Shown: positions 7,330-12,423 of the stretch, piece by piece
Position numbering within the stretch: the first letter of the stretch is position 1
Layout of the letters: each line of letters opens with the position of its first letter
Source of the DNA: Nocardioidaceae bacterium
Lineage (GTDB): Bacteria > Actinomycetota > Actinomycetes > Propionibacteriales > Nocardioidaceae
DNA length: 12,423 nucleotides
Direction: 5' to 3'
NCBI GenBank assembly: GCA_013811715.1
Contig: JACCUS010000119.1
Location: forward strand, 1-12,423
Position numbers and translations under genes: made by a program
Notes under the pieces: model-generated
The model's database searches: none
What the model was told of the DNA's origin: nothing
What the model saw: only the letters and a program-made list of their open reading frames with translations

Positions 7330-7335
7330 TAGCGT
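7330..7335 (+). promoter_or_regulatory. Candidate leaderless -10 (TAGCGT) of the GT4-GNAT fusion gene
   Basis: TAGCGT (TAnnnT) ends 7 nt before the ATG at 7343, identical in spacing to TACCGT before 2703. No SD sequence lies upstream of the ATG. Any -35 box would fall within or beside the opposing epimerase promoter and start codon. Confidence 0.45.
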
Positions 7336-7342
7336 TCGGTCG

Positions 7343-9460
7343 ATGGCGATCAGTGTGCTGCACGTGTCCAAGGGCCTCGGTCCAGGCGGCGCCGAGCGGC
7401 TCCTCGTCGAGCTCGCCAGGGTCACCGACCGCAGCCAGGTCGAGCTCACCGCTGCGTACGTGCTGCCGTGGAAGGATCACCTCGCCGGCGAGCTCGAGGA
7501 GCACGGCGTGGAGGTGATCTGCCTCTCTCGCCGGCGCAGGGACCCGGTGTGGGCCATCCGACTGCGCCGCCTCGTCGCCTCGGGCCGGTTCGACGTCGTG
7601 CACGTCCACTCACCGGTTCCGGCGTCTGTGGCCCGGCTCGCCGCGCGCACGACGACGGCAGGGTCGAGGCCGCGGCTGGTGTCGACCGAGCACAACACCT
7701 GGACGTCGCACCGCCGGGCGACGCGCCTCGTGAACCGGCTGACCTCGCGCCTCGACGATGTGACGATCGCCGTGACCGACGAGGTGCGCAGATCGATGCG
7801 TGGCCGTGCCAAGGCCCGGGCACGCGTCGTCACCCACGGCATCGACGTCGCCCGGATCGAAGCGCTGCGCGACGAGCGACTCGCCGTGCGAGCCGAGCTC
7901 GGCATCGACGCCAGGCCAGTCGTCGGCACGGTCGCCAACTTCCGCAGGCAGAAGGACTACCCGAACCTGCTGCACGCCGTGCGGCTGCTCGTCGACCGCG
8001 GCATCGACCTGCACGTCGTCGCTGTCGGGCAGGGCCCGCTCGAACGCGAGGTCCGCGAACTGTCGTCGTCGCTCGGCCTCGACGGCACGGTGACGCTCAC
8101 CGGCTTCCGCGCCGACGCAGCCAGGGTCATGGCGGGGTGCGACGTGTTCGTGCTCGCCTCCGCGTGGGAGGGCCTGCCCGTGGCCGTGATGGAGGCGATG
8201 GCGCTCGGGCTCCCCATCGTGGCGACACGGGTGGGCGGGCTGGCAGAAACGCTCGACGACGTCGCGCTGCTCGTCCCGTCCGGCGACTCGCCGGCCCTCG
8301 CCGCCGCGCTTTCGTCGGTGCTCGTCGACGACCAGCTCCGACTGTCGCTCACCGCAGCATCGTCGCGTCGGGCGGGTGACTTCGACATCGCGAGGGCGGC
8401 GGGCGAGATCACGGCCTGCTACGAGGCCCTCGTCCCGGCTCCGTCGGACGATGGCGCGGTCGAGCAGCCGCTGCCCACGGTCCGCCGCCGAACGGGGAGC
8501 CCCCGCGGGACGACGGTGCGCCCGCTCGCGGCCGACGACGTCCCCGCCGTCATCGGTCTGCTCGGCGCCTCGCTCGGCTGGGGCAACGACGAGCGTTACG
8601 ACGACCTCTACCGCTGGAAGCACGAGCGCAACCCGTTCGGGCGCTCGTTCGGGTGGGTTGCCACCGACGACGACGGCGCCGTCGCGGCCGTCCGGCTGTT
8701 CATGCGCTGGGAGTTCCGGCGCGGCCAGGAGGTGCTGCGCGCCGTGCGAGCCGTCGACACGGCGACGCGCCCGGATGCCCAGGGCAGAGGTCTGTTCACG
8801 ACGCTGACGACGCACGGGCTCGAGGCCTGCGGCGACGACGGCATCGCCATGGTGTTCAACACGCCGAACAGCCAGAGCATGCCTGGCTACCTGAAGATGG
8901 GGTGGCGTGAGGTCGGCCGCCTTGCGGCTGCGGTGCGACCGCGATCGGTGCACCGTGTGCCGGCGATCGCCCGCTCGCGGGTGCCGGCCGATCGGTGGTC
9001 AGAGCAGATCGACGTCGGGCTGCCGGTCGGCGAGTGGCTGGGGTCGGGCCGCTTCGACCAGCTGAGGTCGGCCGAGCCGCCGGCCGACGACCGGGCACTC
9101 CGCACGAACGCCGACGCCGCGTTCGTGGCGTGGCGGTACTCCCTTCCCTCGCTGTGCTACCGGGTCGTCGACGGTGGTGACGCCGCCGTGATCGTGCGCC
9201 TCCGGCGGCGAGGTAGGGCACGGGAGCTCGTCGTCGCCGAACGCCTCGGCGATCGCCGGGCCGCGGACCGCCTCGCCGGGCACCTCGTCGGCGAGACCTG
9301 CGCCGACCACGCGATCAGACTGGGAGTGCCCGATCTGCGTGGCGGTTTCCTGCCGCTGCCGGGTGCAGGACCGGTCCTCACGTGGCGGACGGTGTGCGCT
9401 GCCGGGATGCCGCCGTTGCCCAACTGGGAGCTGCAACTCGGCGACGTCGAGCTGTTCTGA
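7343..9460 (+). CDS. Fusion protein: GT4 glycosyltransferase plus C-terminal GNAT acyltransferase region (705 aa)
   Basis: Residues 1-365 form a complete GT4 enzyme. It has the SKGLGPGGAERL loop (9-20), HVHSPVPASVARL (87-99), GTVANFRRQKDYPNLL (195-210, Lys204) and EGLPVAVMEAMALGLPIVAT (276-295) with E276-x7-E284. A Pro/Arg-rich linker (about 363-390) follows. Residues 391-705 resemble the long GNAT proteins found in polysaccharide clusters, with TVRPLAADDVPAV (391-403), YRWKHERNPFG (423-433), an acetyl-CoA-type motif A RPDAQGRGLF (476-485) and NTPNSQSMPGYLKMGW (506-521). A second GNAT-like half may run from about 600 (ALRTNADAAFVAWRYS). The protein would add a sugar and acylate the glycan or another surface target. 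The frame is continuous with uniform codon use across the joint, so it is not an assembly frameshift visible from sequence. The start is ATG 7343 behind a leaderless-type -10. Confidence 0.88.
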   Translation: MAISVLHVSKGLGPGGAERLLVELARVTDRSQVELTAAYVLPWKDHLAGELEEHGVEVICLSRRRRDPVWAIRLRRLVASGRFDVVHVHSPVPASVARLAARTTTAGSRPRLVSTEHNTWTSHRRATRLVNRLTSRLDDVTIAVTDEVRRSMRGRAKARARVVTHGIDVARIEALRDERLAVRAELGIDARPVVGTVANFRRQKDYPNLLHAVRLLVDRGIDLHVVAVGQGPLEREVRELSSSLGLDGTVTLTGFRADAARVMAGCDVFVLASAWEGLPVAVMEAMALGLPIVATRVGGLAETLDDVALLVPSGDSPALAAALSSVLVDDQLRLSLTAASSRRAGDFDIARAAGEITACYEALVPAPSDDGAVEQPLPTVRRRTGSPRGTTVRPLAADDVPAVIGLLGASLGWGNDERYDDLYRWKHERNPFGRSFGWVATDDDGAVAAVRLFMRWEFRRGQEVLRAVRAVDTATRPDAQGRGLFTTLTTHGLEACGDDGIAMVFNTPNSQSMPGYLKMGWREVGRLAAAVRPRSVHRVPAIARSRVPADRWSEQIDVGLPVGEWLGSGRFDQLRSAEPPADDRALRTNADAAFVAWRYSLPSLCYRVVDGGDAAVIVRLRRRGRARELVVAERLGDRRAADRLAGHLVGETCADHAIRLGVPDLRGGFLPLPGAGPVLTWRTVCAAGMPPLPNWELQLGDVELF

Positions 9461-9467
9461 CGCCGCG

Positions 9468-9495
9468 GCGCGCCCGCCGTGAGTGCGGGTCGCGC
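9468..9495. terminator. Strong GC hairpin between convergent genes, probable bidirectional terminator
   Basis: GCGCGCCCGC (9468-9477) pairs with GCGGG-T-CGCGC (9485-9495) as a 10-bp stem with one bulged T and a 7-nt loop. It fills most of the 48-bp gap between the stop of the fusion gene (9460) and the stop of the LPATG microprotein (9509). No clear T-run follows on either strand, as is common for actinobacterial terminators. Confidence 0.55.
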
Positions 9496-9508
9496 AGCGG
9501 GGTGGTGG

Positions 9509-9646
9509 TCACTCCTTGCTGCGGGTGCGGGCGCCCGAGCGGGCCAGGCGCTTGAGCACGCCTCCCAACCCCGTCACGGCGGCCGCTGCGGCACCGACGG
9601 CGAGCACCGGGAATCCGGTGGCTGGCAGTTCTTGGCTGGATGTCAT
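9509..9646 (-). CDS. LPATG sorting-signal microprotein (45 aa)
   Basis: The 45-residue product consists of a six-residue polar head (MTSSQE), the sortase-type motif LPATG (7-11), one hydrophobic helix (12-31, FPVLAVGAAAAAVTGLGGVL) and a basic tail beginning KRLAR (32-36) and ending TRSKE. That is a complete cell-wall sorting signal with almost nothing in front of it and no separate signal peptide. The tail charge predicts N-out, C-in insertion, which would expose LPATG outside. Cleavage between T10 and G11 would leave a ten-residue peptide. The start is firmly set by AAGGAG (9658-9653), six nt before the ATG, and overlaps the stop of the GT2 gene 11 nt upstream. The two genes are therefore coupled. 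What the peptide does is unknown: wall-attached anchor, membrane partner of the GT2 enzyme, or relic of a larger surface protein. Confidence 0.8.
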   Translation of the reverse strand: MTSSQELPATGFPVLAVGAAAAAVTGLGGVLKRLARSGARTRSKE

Positions 9647-9652
9647 TTCTTT

Positions 9653-9658
9653 CTCCTT
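9653..9658 (-). promoter_or_regulatory. Consensus ribosome binding site AAGGAG of the microprotein
   Basis: AAGGAG shares bases with the TGA stop of the GT2 gene (9660-9658) and stands six nt before the ATG. It is the closest match to the ideal SD in the window, which argues that the 45-aa frame is truly translated and coupled to GT2 translation. Confidence 0.8.
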
Positions 9659-10851
9659 CAGTTGGTTGTTGCGAAGCGTGTGGGTGAGTCCCACACGCAG
9701 GATGGGACCGTGGGATGGCGAAGTGCCTTGATCAACGCGTGCACGAACACGACGCGGTAGAGGACGTCGACGAGCAAGATGAGCGGCGCCAGCATCAGGA
9801 GGCGGAGGTGCCCGAGGGCGATACCGGCGGCGACCATCCACAGGCAGTAGAGACCCACGAAGATGGCGACGGTCAGCGGTGAGTTGGTGACGGCGATGAC
9901 CATCAACCAGATCGTGAACGGGGTCCCGACGACGTAGATGAACCAGTGCACCATCAGCAGCACATATGCCACGTCGAACCGGCTCTTCGTGCGCCCGACG
10001 CGATGACCGATGATCCCCTGGAACGTTCCCCACATCCAGCGCAGGTTCTGGCGATACCAGTCCCGGATGTTCGTAGGATCCTGCAGGTGCGCACGCGCTC
10101 GCGGCGCGTACACGATCCCGCCGAGATCCTTGCGTTGCGTCTCGAGCACCCAGAAGGTGTCATCGACGATGTACGGCGGCGGGACCGGCAGCAGCTCGTC
10201 CAGGAGCTGGGTGCGGTAGATCGAGTTGCTCCCCGAGATGCAGTTCATGACGCCGAAGCAGCTCTGGATCCTGCGAATGATCAGCTGGTAGTTCCAGTAC
10301 GAAAACGCCCGCTTGGCGAGCCAGATGTTCCAACGGCGGCCGTGCGGCCACTGGGTGAGGTTCTTGCCGACGACGATGGCGGTCTCGCCATCCAACTTCC
10401 GTAGGGACTCGCCGACGAAGTCAGCTTCGATTCGGACGTCGTCATCGAGGATCGTGATCGCCTGGTACCGGCTGCCCAGCTGAAACCACTCGTAGCACTT
10501 CCACAACGCGGCCGGCTTCCCGACGTTCTCATCCAGCGTCAGCACGCTGGCGCCCGCCCGTCTGGCTGTCTCGGCCGTCGCATCCGTTGAGGCGTCAGAT
10601 ACGACGTAGACCGCACAGCCGTTGCGTCGGGCGGCGGTCACGGCGCTGGCGATCGTGCCGGCTCCGTTCCTCGAGGCGATCAGCACGGCGACGTCGTCGA
10701 CGCCGCCGATTACGGGGAACCCCTTGCTGGCGGTTTCATGTGTCAGGGGAACGTTCTCCGGCCAGAAGTAGCCGTACAGCCAGGCTCCCAACATGAGGAA
10801 CAGCAGCACGATGGGAACGACGAGCGCTGCCCACTGCAGCATGTCCAGCAT
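9658..10851 (-). CDS. Membrane GT2 family glycosyltransferase, processive/polysaccharide-synthase type (397 aa)
   Basis: It resembles poly-GlcNAc, hyaluronan and cellulose synthase catalytic subunits that polymerise a glycan while passing it through the membrane. One N-terminal helix (5-29) precedes the cytosolic GT-A domain: VAVLIASRNG (54-63), VVSDASTD (83-90), the ILDDDV metal site (134-139), the acceptor DD at 230-231 in IVDDTFW, and the QNLRW signature (268-272, QxxRW). Three or four helices follow at about 292-325, 328-348 and 350-373. The ATG at 10851 is preferred over the in-frame ATG at 10887 because GGAGG (10863-10859) sits 7 nt before it. Sampled lines are about 57-63% GC, below the roughly 75% sampled in the upstream GT4-GNAT gene, with local variation. 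This is compatible with acquisition from elsewhere. The stop is coupled to the LPATG microprotein. The polymer is unknown. Confidence 0.92.
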   Translation of the reverse strand: MLDMLQWAALVVPIVLLFLMLGAWLYGYFWPENVPLTHETASKGFPVIGGVDDVAVLIASRNGAGTIASAVTAARRNGCAVYVVSDASTDATAETARRAGASVLTLDENVGKPAALWKCYEWFQLGSRYQAITILDDDVRIEADFVGESLRKLDGETAIVVGKNLTQWPHGRRWNIWLAKRAFSYWNYQLIIRRIQSCFGVMNCISGSNSIYRTQLLDELLPVPPPYIVDDTFWVLETQRKDLGGIVYAPRARAHLQDPTNIRDWYRQNLRWMWGTFQGIIGHRVGRTKSRFDVAYVLLMVHWFIYVVGTPFTIWLMVIAVTNSPLTVAIFVGLYCLWMVAAGIALGHLRLLMLAPLILLVDVLYRVVFVHALIKALRHPTVPSCVWDSPTRFATTN

Positions 10852-10858
10852 TTTTCCG

Positions 10859-10863
10859 CCTCC
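10859..10863 (-). promoter_or_regulatory. Ribosome binding site GGAGG that decides the GT2 start
   Basis: GGAGG read on the minus strand lies 7 nt before the ATG at 10851. It falls inside the extra codons that an upstream ATG (10887) would add, so the shorter protein is the likely product. A CCCC/GGGG hairpin directly abuts it upstream. Confidence 0.7.
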
Positions 10864-10864
10864 G

Positions 10865-10923
10865 CCCCGCCAAGGGGTCCTGATCATGCACGACGATCAA
10901 TGCGAGCTGCGCACGCATGATCG
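10865..10923 (-). promoter_or_regulatory. Structured 5' leader of the GT2 gene with mutually exclusive hairpins
   Basis: In minus-strand RNA, CGATCATGCG (10923-10914) can pair with CGCATTGATCG (10904-10894; 10 bp with one bulged base and a 9-nt loop). Alternatively its inner part GATCATGC (10922-10915) can pair perfectly with GCATGATC (10889-10882). Both cannot form at once. A third hairpin, CCCC-TTGGC-GGGG (10877-10865), touches the ribosome site. The arrangement resembles an attenuator or RNA switch, but no known riboswitch class is recognised and function is inference. Confidence 0.4.
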
Positions 10924-11001
10924 TTCGATCCGCATGCTGAACGGGGTCGCCCGCGCGGCCCGTTCGATGTTGCTCGCGCGCCCGGGACGCCAATCCCAGG
11001 C

Positions 11002-11040
11002 TTAACCGCGTAACCGCCAATGTTGTCCGCGTTTACCGCG
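11002..11040. repeat. Cluster of three TAACCGC-like short direct repeats
   Basis: TAACCGCG (11003-11010) and TAACCGCC (11011-11018) stand in tandem, and TTACCGCG (11033-11040) follows at 30 and 22 bp from them, close to whole helical turns. The cluster sits in an AT-richer patch about 150-190 bp upstream of the GT2 start. It may be an operator for a regulator, but no regulator gene is in view. Confidence 0.4.
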
Positions 11041-11108
11041 GATTGCCTCCGAGTGTGCGAACGTGCCCGCACGGCTTCACGGCTAAGTGCCCGCCGTGGA
11101 GAACCGGC

Positions 11109-11138
11109 ACCGTACCAGCCGGACGCGCACTCGCACAA
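11109..11138 (-). promoter_or_regulatory. Weak candidate promoter for the GT2-microprotein unit
   Basis: On the minus strand TTGTGC (11138-11133) and TACGGT (11114-11109) are 18 nt apart. The -10 lies in the loop of a CCGGC/GCCGG dyad (11104-11122). It would create a leader of about 250 nt containing the repeats and hairpins described above. The match is poor at -35 and the call is tentative. Confidence 0.22.
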
Positions 11139-11169
11139 CCTGACAATCTGGCCGGAGGGGTCGTAGCGG

Positions 11170-11553
11170 TCACTCGCACGCGAACGGCGTCTGCGTCACA
11201 TCGGTGCGTTCGAACCGCACCGTGACATCGGGGCCACCCGCGTACTCAGCGGTGGTCTCGTCGATCACGGTCAGGGTTCCAGCGTCGAACGGGTTCCCCC
11301 ACCCCTCCGGAGGGTTGGCGTTGCCGTCATCGAACGGCGCGGTCTCCCACCAGACCCCGTCGATGCGCGTCCACCGCACACCGCAATGCACGTACATGAC
11401 GTAGTCGTAGGTCTCCCCGACCACGACACCGGCGCCATACGGCGGTTCGTTGTCGATGTCCTCCTGCGCCCGGCCATCAACCACGTCGCTGCCGACCGAG
11501 CAAGCAGCGACGACGAACGCCAGGGCAACGAGACCTACGCAGCGGCGCATCAC
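11170..11553 (-). CDS. Small predicted lipoprotein of unknown function (127 aa)
   Basis: The N-terminus is a lipoprotein signal: basic MMRR, a hydrophobic stretch (6-16) and the lipobox V15-A-A-C18, after which the mature part would be lipid-anchored on the outer face of the membrane. The mature domain is acidic and rich in Trp/Tyr/Gly (YVMYVHCGVRW 51-61, GVWWETAPFDDG 66-77, PPEGWGNPFD 81-90). It has two further cysteines (C57, C126) that could form a disulfide. I do not recognise a family. The first codon may be GTG 11553 or the adjacent ATG 11550, and no strong SD decides it. It lies 90 nt behind the sortase stop on the same strand, so shared transcription is possible, and upstream of the GT2 unit. 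A role at the cell envelope is likely, nothing more specific. Confidence 0.75.
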   Translation of the reverse strand: MMRRCVGLVALAFVVAACSVGSDVVDGRAQEDIDNEPPYGAGVVVGETYDYVMYVHCGVRWTRIDGVWWETAPFDDGNANPPEGWGNPFDAGTLTVIDETTAEYAGGPDVTVRFERTDVTQTPFACE

Positions 11554-11643
11554 CCAAGTCTGACGCTGCCCGCCCTGGACACGGTTCCCGTCGCGCCGTC
11601 ACGGCAGAAATTGGCCAGTTCAAGCGGCGTTGGGACCTGAGCG

Positions 11644-12423
11644 TCACAACGCCGCCGGCAGCAGGCGGTTGACGTTCTGGTAGAAGAAGTACAGGGCGAC
11701 CAGGAACGGGACGGCGACCAGCAAAGGACCGCTCCAGTCGTTGCGGAAGCGCCGGCACACCAGGTAGCCCGCTGCGGCGAGCGCGATCAGCAGCGCGGCC
11801 CAGATCGCCAGCTGCGGGTAGGCGCCGGCATCGGCGAACCACCCCGCTGCGAACGGGTCGACCTCTGGATCGAGCGCTCGATCCGATGCGGCCGCCGGAG
11901 CAGGGGGCGCCGTCCGGGTGCTGACTCCCCCGTTGCCGCTCCCGCGGCCGTCTGGCTGGGACGTGTCCGGCGGCGCTCGGGTCTCATCAGCGCGCGCACC
12001 GGGGATCGTTTCGGCCGGGCGCGGCTGCGCTTCGTCACCGGGTGGCCGGCCGTAGTTGATCACGGGCTCGCCGACGGGTGACGATCGACGAGCGGCGAGC
12101 TCGGCCGAGACGACGATCCGCTGGCTGGCGCTGTAGCGGGGATGGCACGAGGTCAGCGTCAGGCGCGCCACATCCTCGTCCACTGTGTCGAGCACGTAGC
12201 CGTCGCTCGGCGCCACGATGCGCGACTCGTCGACGAGGTACGTGAAGGTGCCGGCGGGTGTGGTGACCGTGATCTTGTCACCGGCGAGCATTTGGTCGAT
12301 GTCGGCGAAGGGCTCCCCGTAGGTGGTGCGGTGGCCGGCGATGGCGGCGTTGCCGAGCTGGCCGGGCAGCGGCGTCTGAGGGTAGTGGCCGGGACCGCGC
12401 TTCAAGTCGTCGCGGCCGACGCC
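11644..12423 (-). CDS. Class E-like sortase, N-terminus beyond the window, with C-terminal two-helix extension
   Basis: Sortases are transpeptidases that cut a sorting motif (LPxTG/LAxTG) and join the protein to the cell wall. The frame is open to the right edge, where GVGRDDL (before GPGHYPQTPLPGQ) shows that the true start lies outside. A TTG at 12405 is internal. The visible 259 residues hold all three catalytic residues: His31 in AGHRTTYG, Cys93 in LTLTSCHPRYS and Arg102 in SQRIVV. The TxCHPxYS block is the class E/actinobacterial style. After the catalytic core comes a Pro-rich linker (about 112-190) and two hydrophobic helices (about 205-223 and 232-247) ending NRLLPAAL. Most class E sortases have an N-terminal anchor, so the extra C-terminal pair is noteworthy. 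It lies about 2 kb upstream, on the same strand, of the LPATG microprotein, the only sorting motif in the window. Confidence 0.9.
   Translation of the reverse strand, partial: GVGRDDLKRGPGHYPQTPLPGQLGNAAIAGHRTTYGEPFADIDQMLAGDKITVTTPAGTFTYLVDESRIVAPSDGYVLDTVDEDVARLTLTSCHPRYSASQRIVVSAELAARRSSPVGEPVINYGRPPGDEAQPRPAETIPGARADETRAPPDTSQPDGRGSGNGGVSTRTAPPAPAAASDRALDPEVDPFAAGWFADAGAYPQLAIWAALLIALAAAGYLVCRRFRNDWSGPLLVAVPFLVALYFFYQNVNRLLPAAL

Larger units (their letters stand above)
10852..11169 (-). other. 318-nt non-coding stretch upstream of the GT2 gene (leader and promoter region)
   Basis: No convincing gene is seen here. Open frames crossing it on both strands are Arg/Ala-rich and lack ribosome sites. 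It contains, in minus-strand order: a GC dyad (11122-11104), a GTGCCCGC direct repeat (11063-11070 and 11087-11094), a CACGGC direct repeat (11070-11075, 11078-11083), a cluster of TAACCGC-like repeats (11002-11040), alternative hairpins (10923-10882), a CCCC/GGGG hairpin (10877-10865) and the GT2 ribosome site. It is the longest gene-free stretch of the window and looks regulatory. Confidence 0.6.

Noticed and set aside
7306..7449. Upstream extension of the epimerase by about 48 residues
   Set aside because: It overlaps the start of the divergent fusion gene, lacks family similarity, and crosses a good -10 element for the shorter start.
7610..8953. 447-aa minus-strand open frame opposite the fusion gene
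   Set aside because: It is rich in Arg, His, Asp and Glu with no recognisable domain or ribosome site, and lies wholly antisense to a gene with clear GT4 and GNAT motifs.
10882..10923. Inverted repeats considered as a phage or insertion-sequence end, or as a CRISPR repeat
   Set aside because: There is only one pair, with no second copy, no spacers and no transposase or integrase in the window. A leader hairpin explains them better.
10884..11138. 84-aa minus-strand frame in the GT2 leader, possibly a leader peptide
   Set aside because: There is no ribosome site at its start, the composition is unlike a coding gene, and it overlaps the hairpins and repeats better read as regulatory DNA.
11386..11640. 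84-aa plus-strand frame opposite the lipoprotein
   Set aside because: It has no SD and no domain, and it is antisense to a frame with a clear lipoprotein signal.

Overview
This window is a stretch of high-GC DNA (about 72% in sampled coding lines) dominated by cell-surface polysaccharide genes. Short GTG/TTG-initiated genes, GTGA/TTGA four-base overlaps, leaderless TAnnnT promoters, a class E-type sortase and a partial DUF4012-like membrane protein all point to an actinomycete. I would guess the Acidimicrobiia (Ilumatobacter-like), but the lineage is inference from gene style only.

Layout, left to right. (a) 1-2573, minus strand: a CapD/PglF-type nucleotide-sugar 4,6-dehydratase is followed by a partial polytopic protein that looks like the start of a DUF4012 protein. 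(b) 2703-6361, plus strand: a tight five-gene operon encodes a NeuD/PglD-type O/N-acyltransferase, a low-molecular-weight tyrosine phosphatase, a polytopic membrane protein, a small PglC-like phosphoglycosyl transferase and a GT4 glycosyltransferase. Every junction is a 4-nt overlap and no gene starts with ATG. (c) 6373-7305, minus: an NAD-dependent sugar epimerase. (d) 7343-9460, plus: a 705-aa fusion of a GT4 glycosyltransferase with a GNAT acyltransferase region. (e) 9509-10851, minus: a processive-type GT2 glycosyltransferase is translationally coupled to a 45-aa microprotein that is little more than an LPATG sorting signal. It is preceded by a 318-nt non-coding leader with competing hairpins and a small repeat cluster. 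(f) 11170-12423, minus: a small lipoprotein and a partial class E-like sortase with an unusual C-terminal extension.

How the parts fit. CapD-like dehydratase, PglD-like acyltransferase, PglC-like initiating transferase and GT4 enzymes are the core of a bacillosamine/diNAcBac-type lipid-linked glycan pathway. The PLP aminotransferase (PglE step) is missing from the window. The phosphatase suggests control of the pathway by tyrosine phosphorylation, but no kinase is in view. The right part pairs a membrane GT2 polymerase with a minimal sortase-substrate-like peptide, and a sortase gene lies about 2 kb away. That GT2-microprotein-sortase grouping is the most likely place for an undescribed system: a cell-wall attachment or assembly device linked to polysaccharide synthesis. 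No tRNA, rRNA, CRISPR array, transposase or phage gene was seen.
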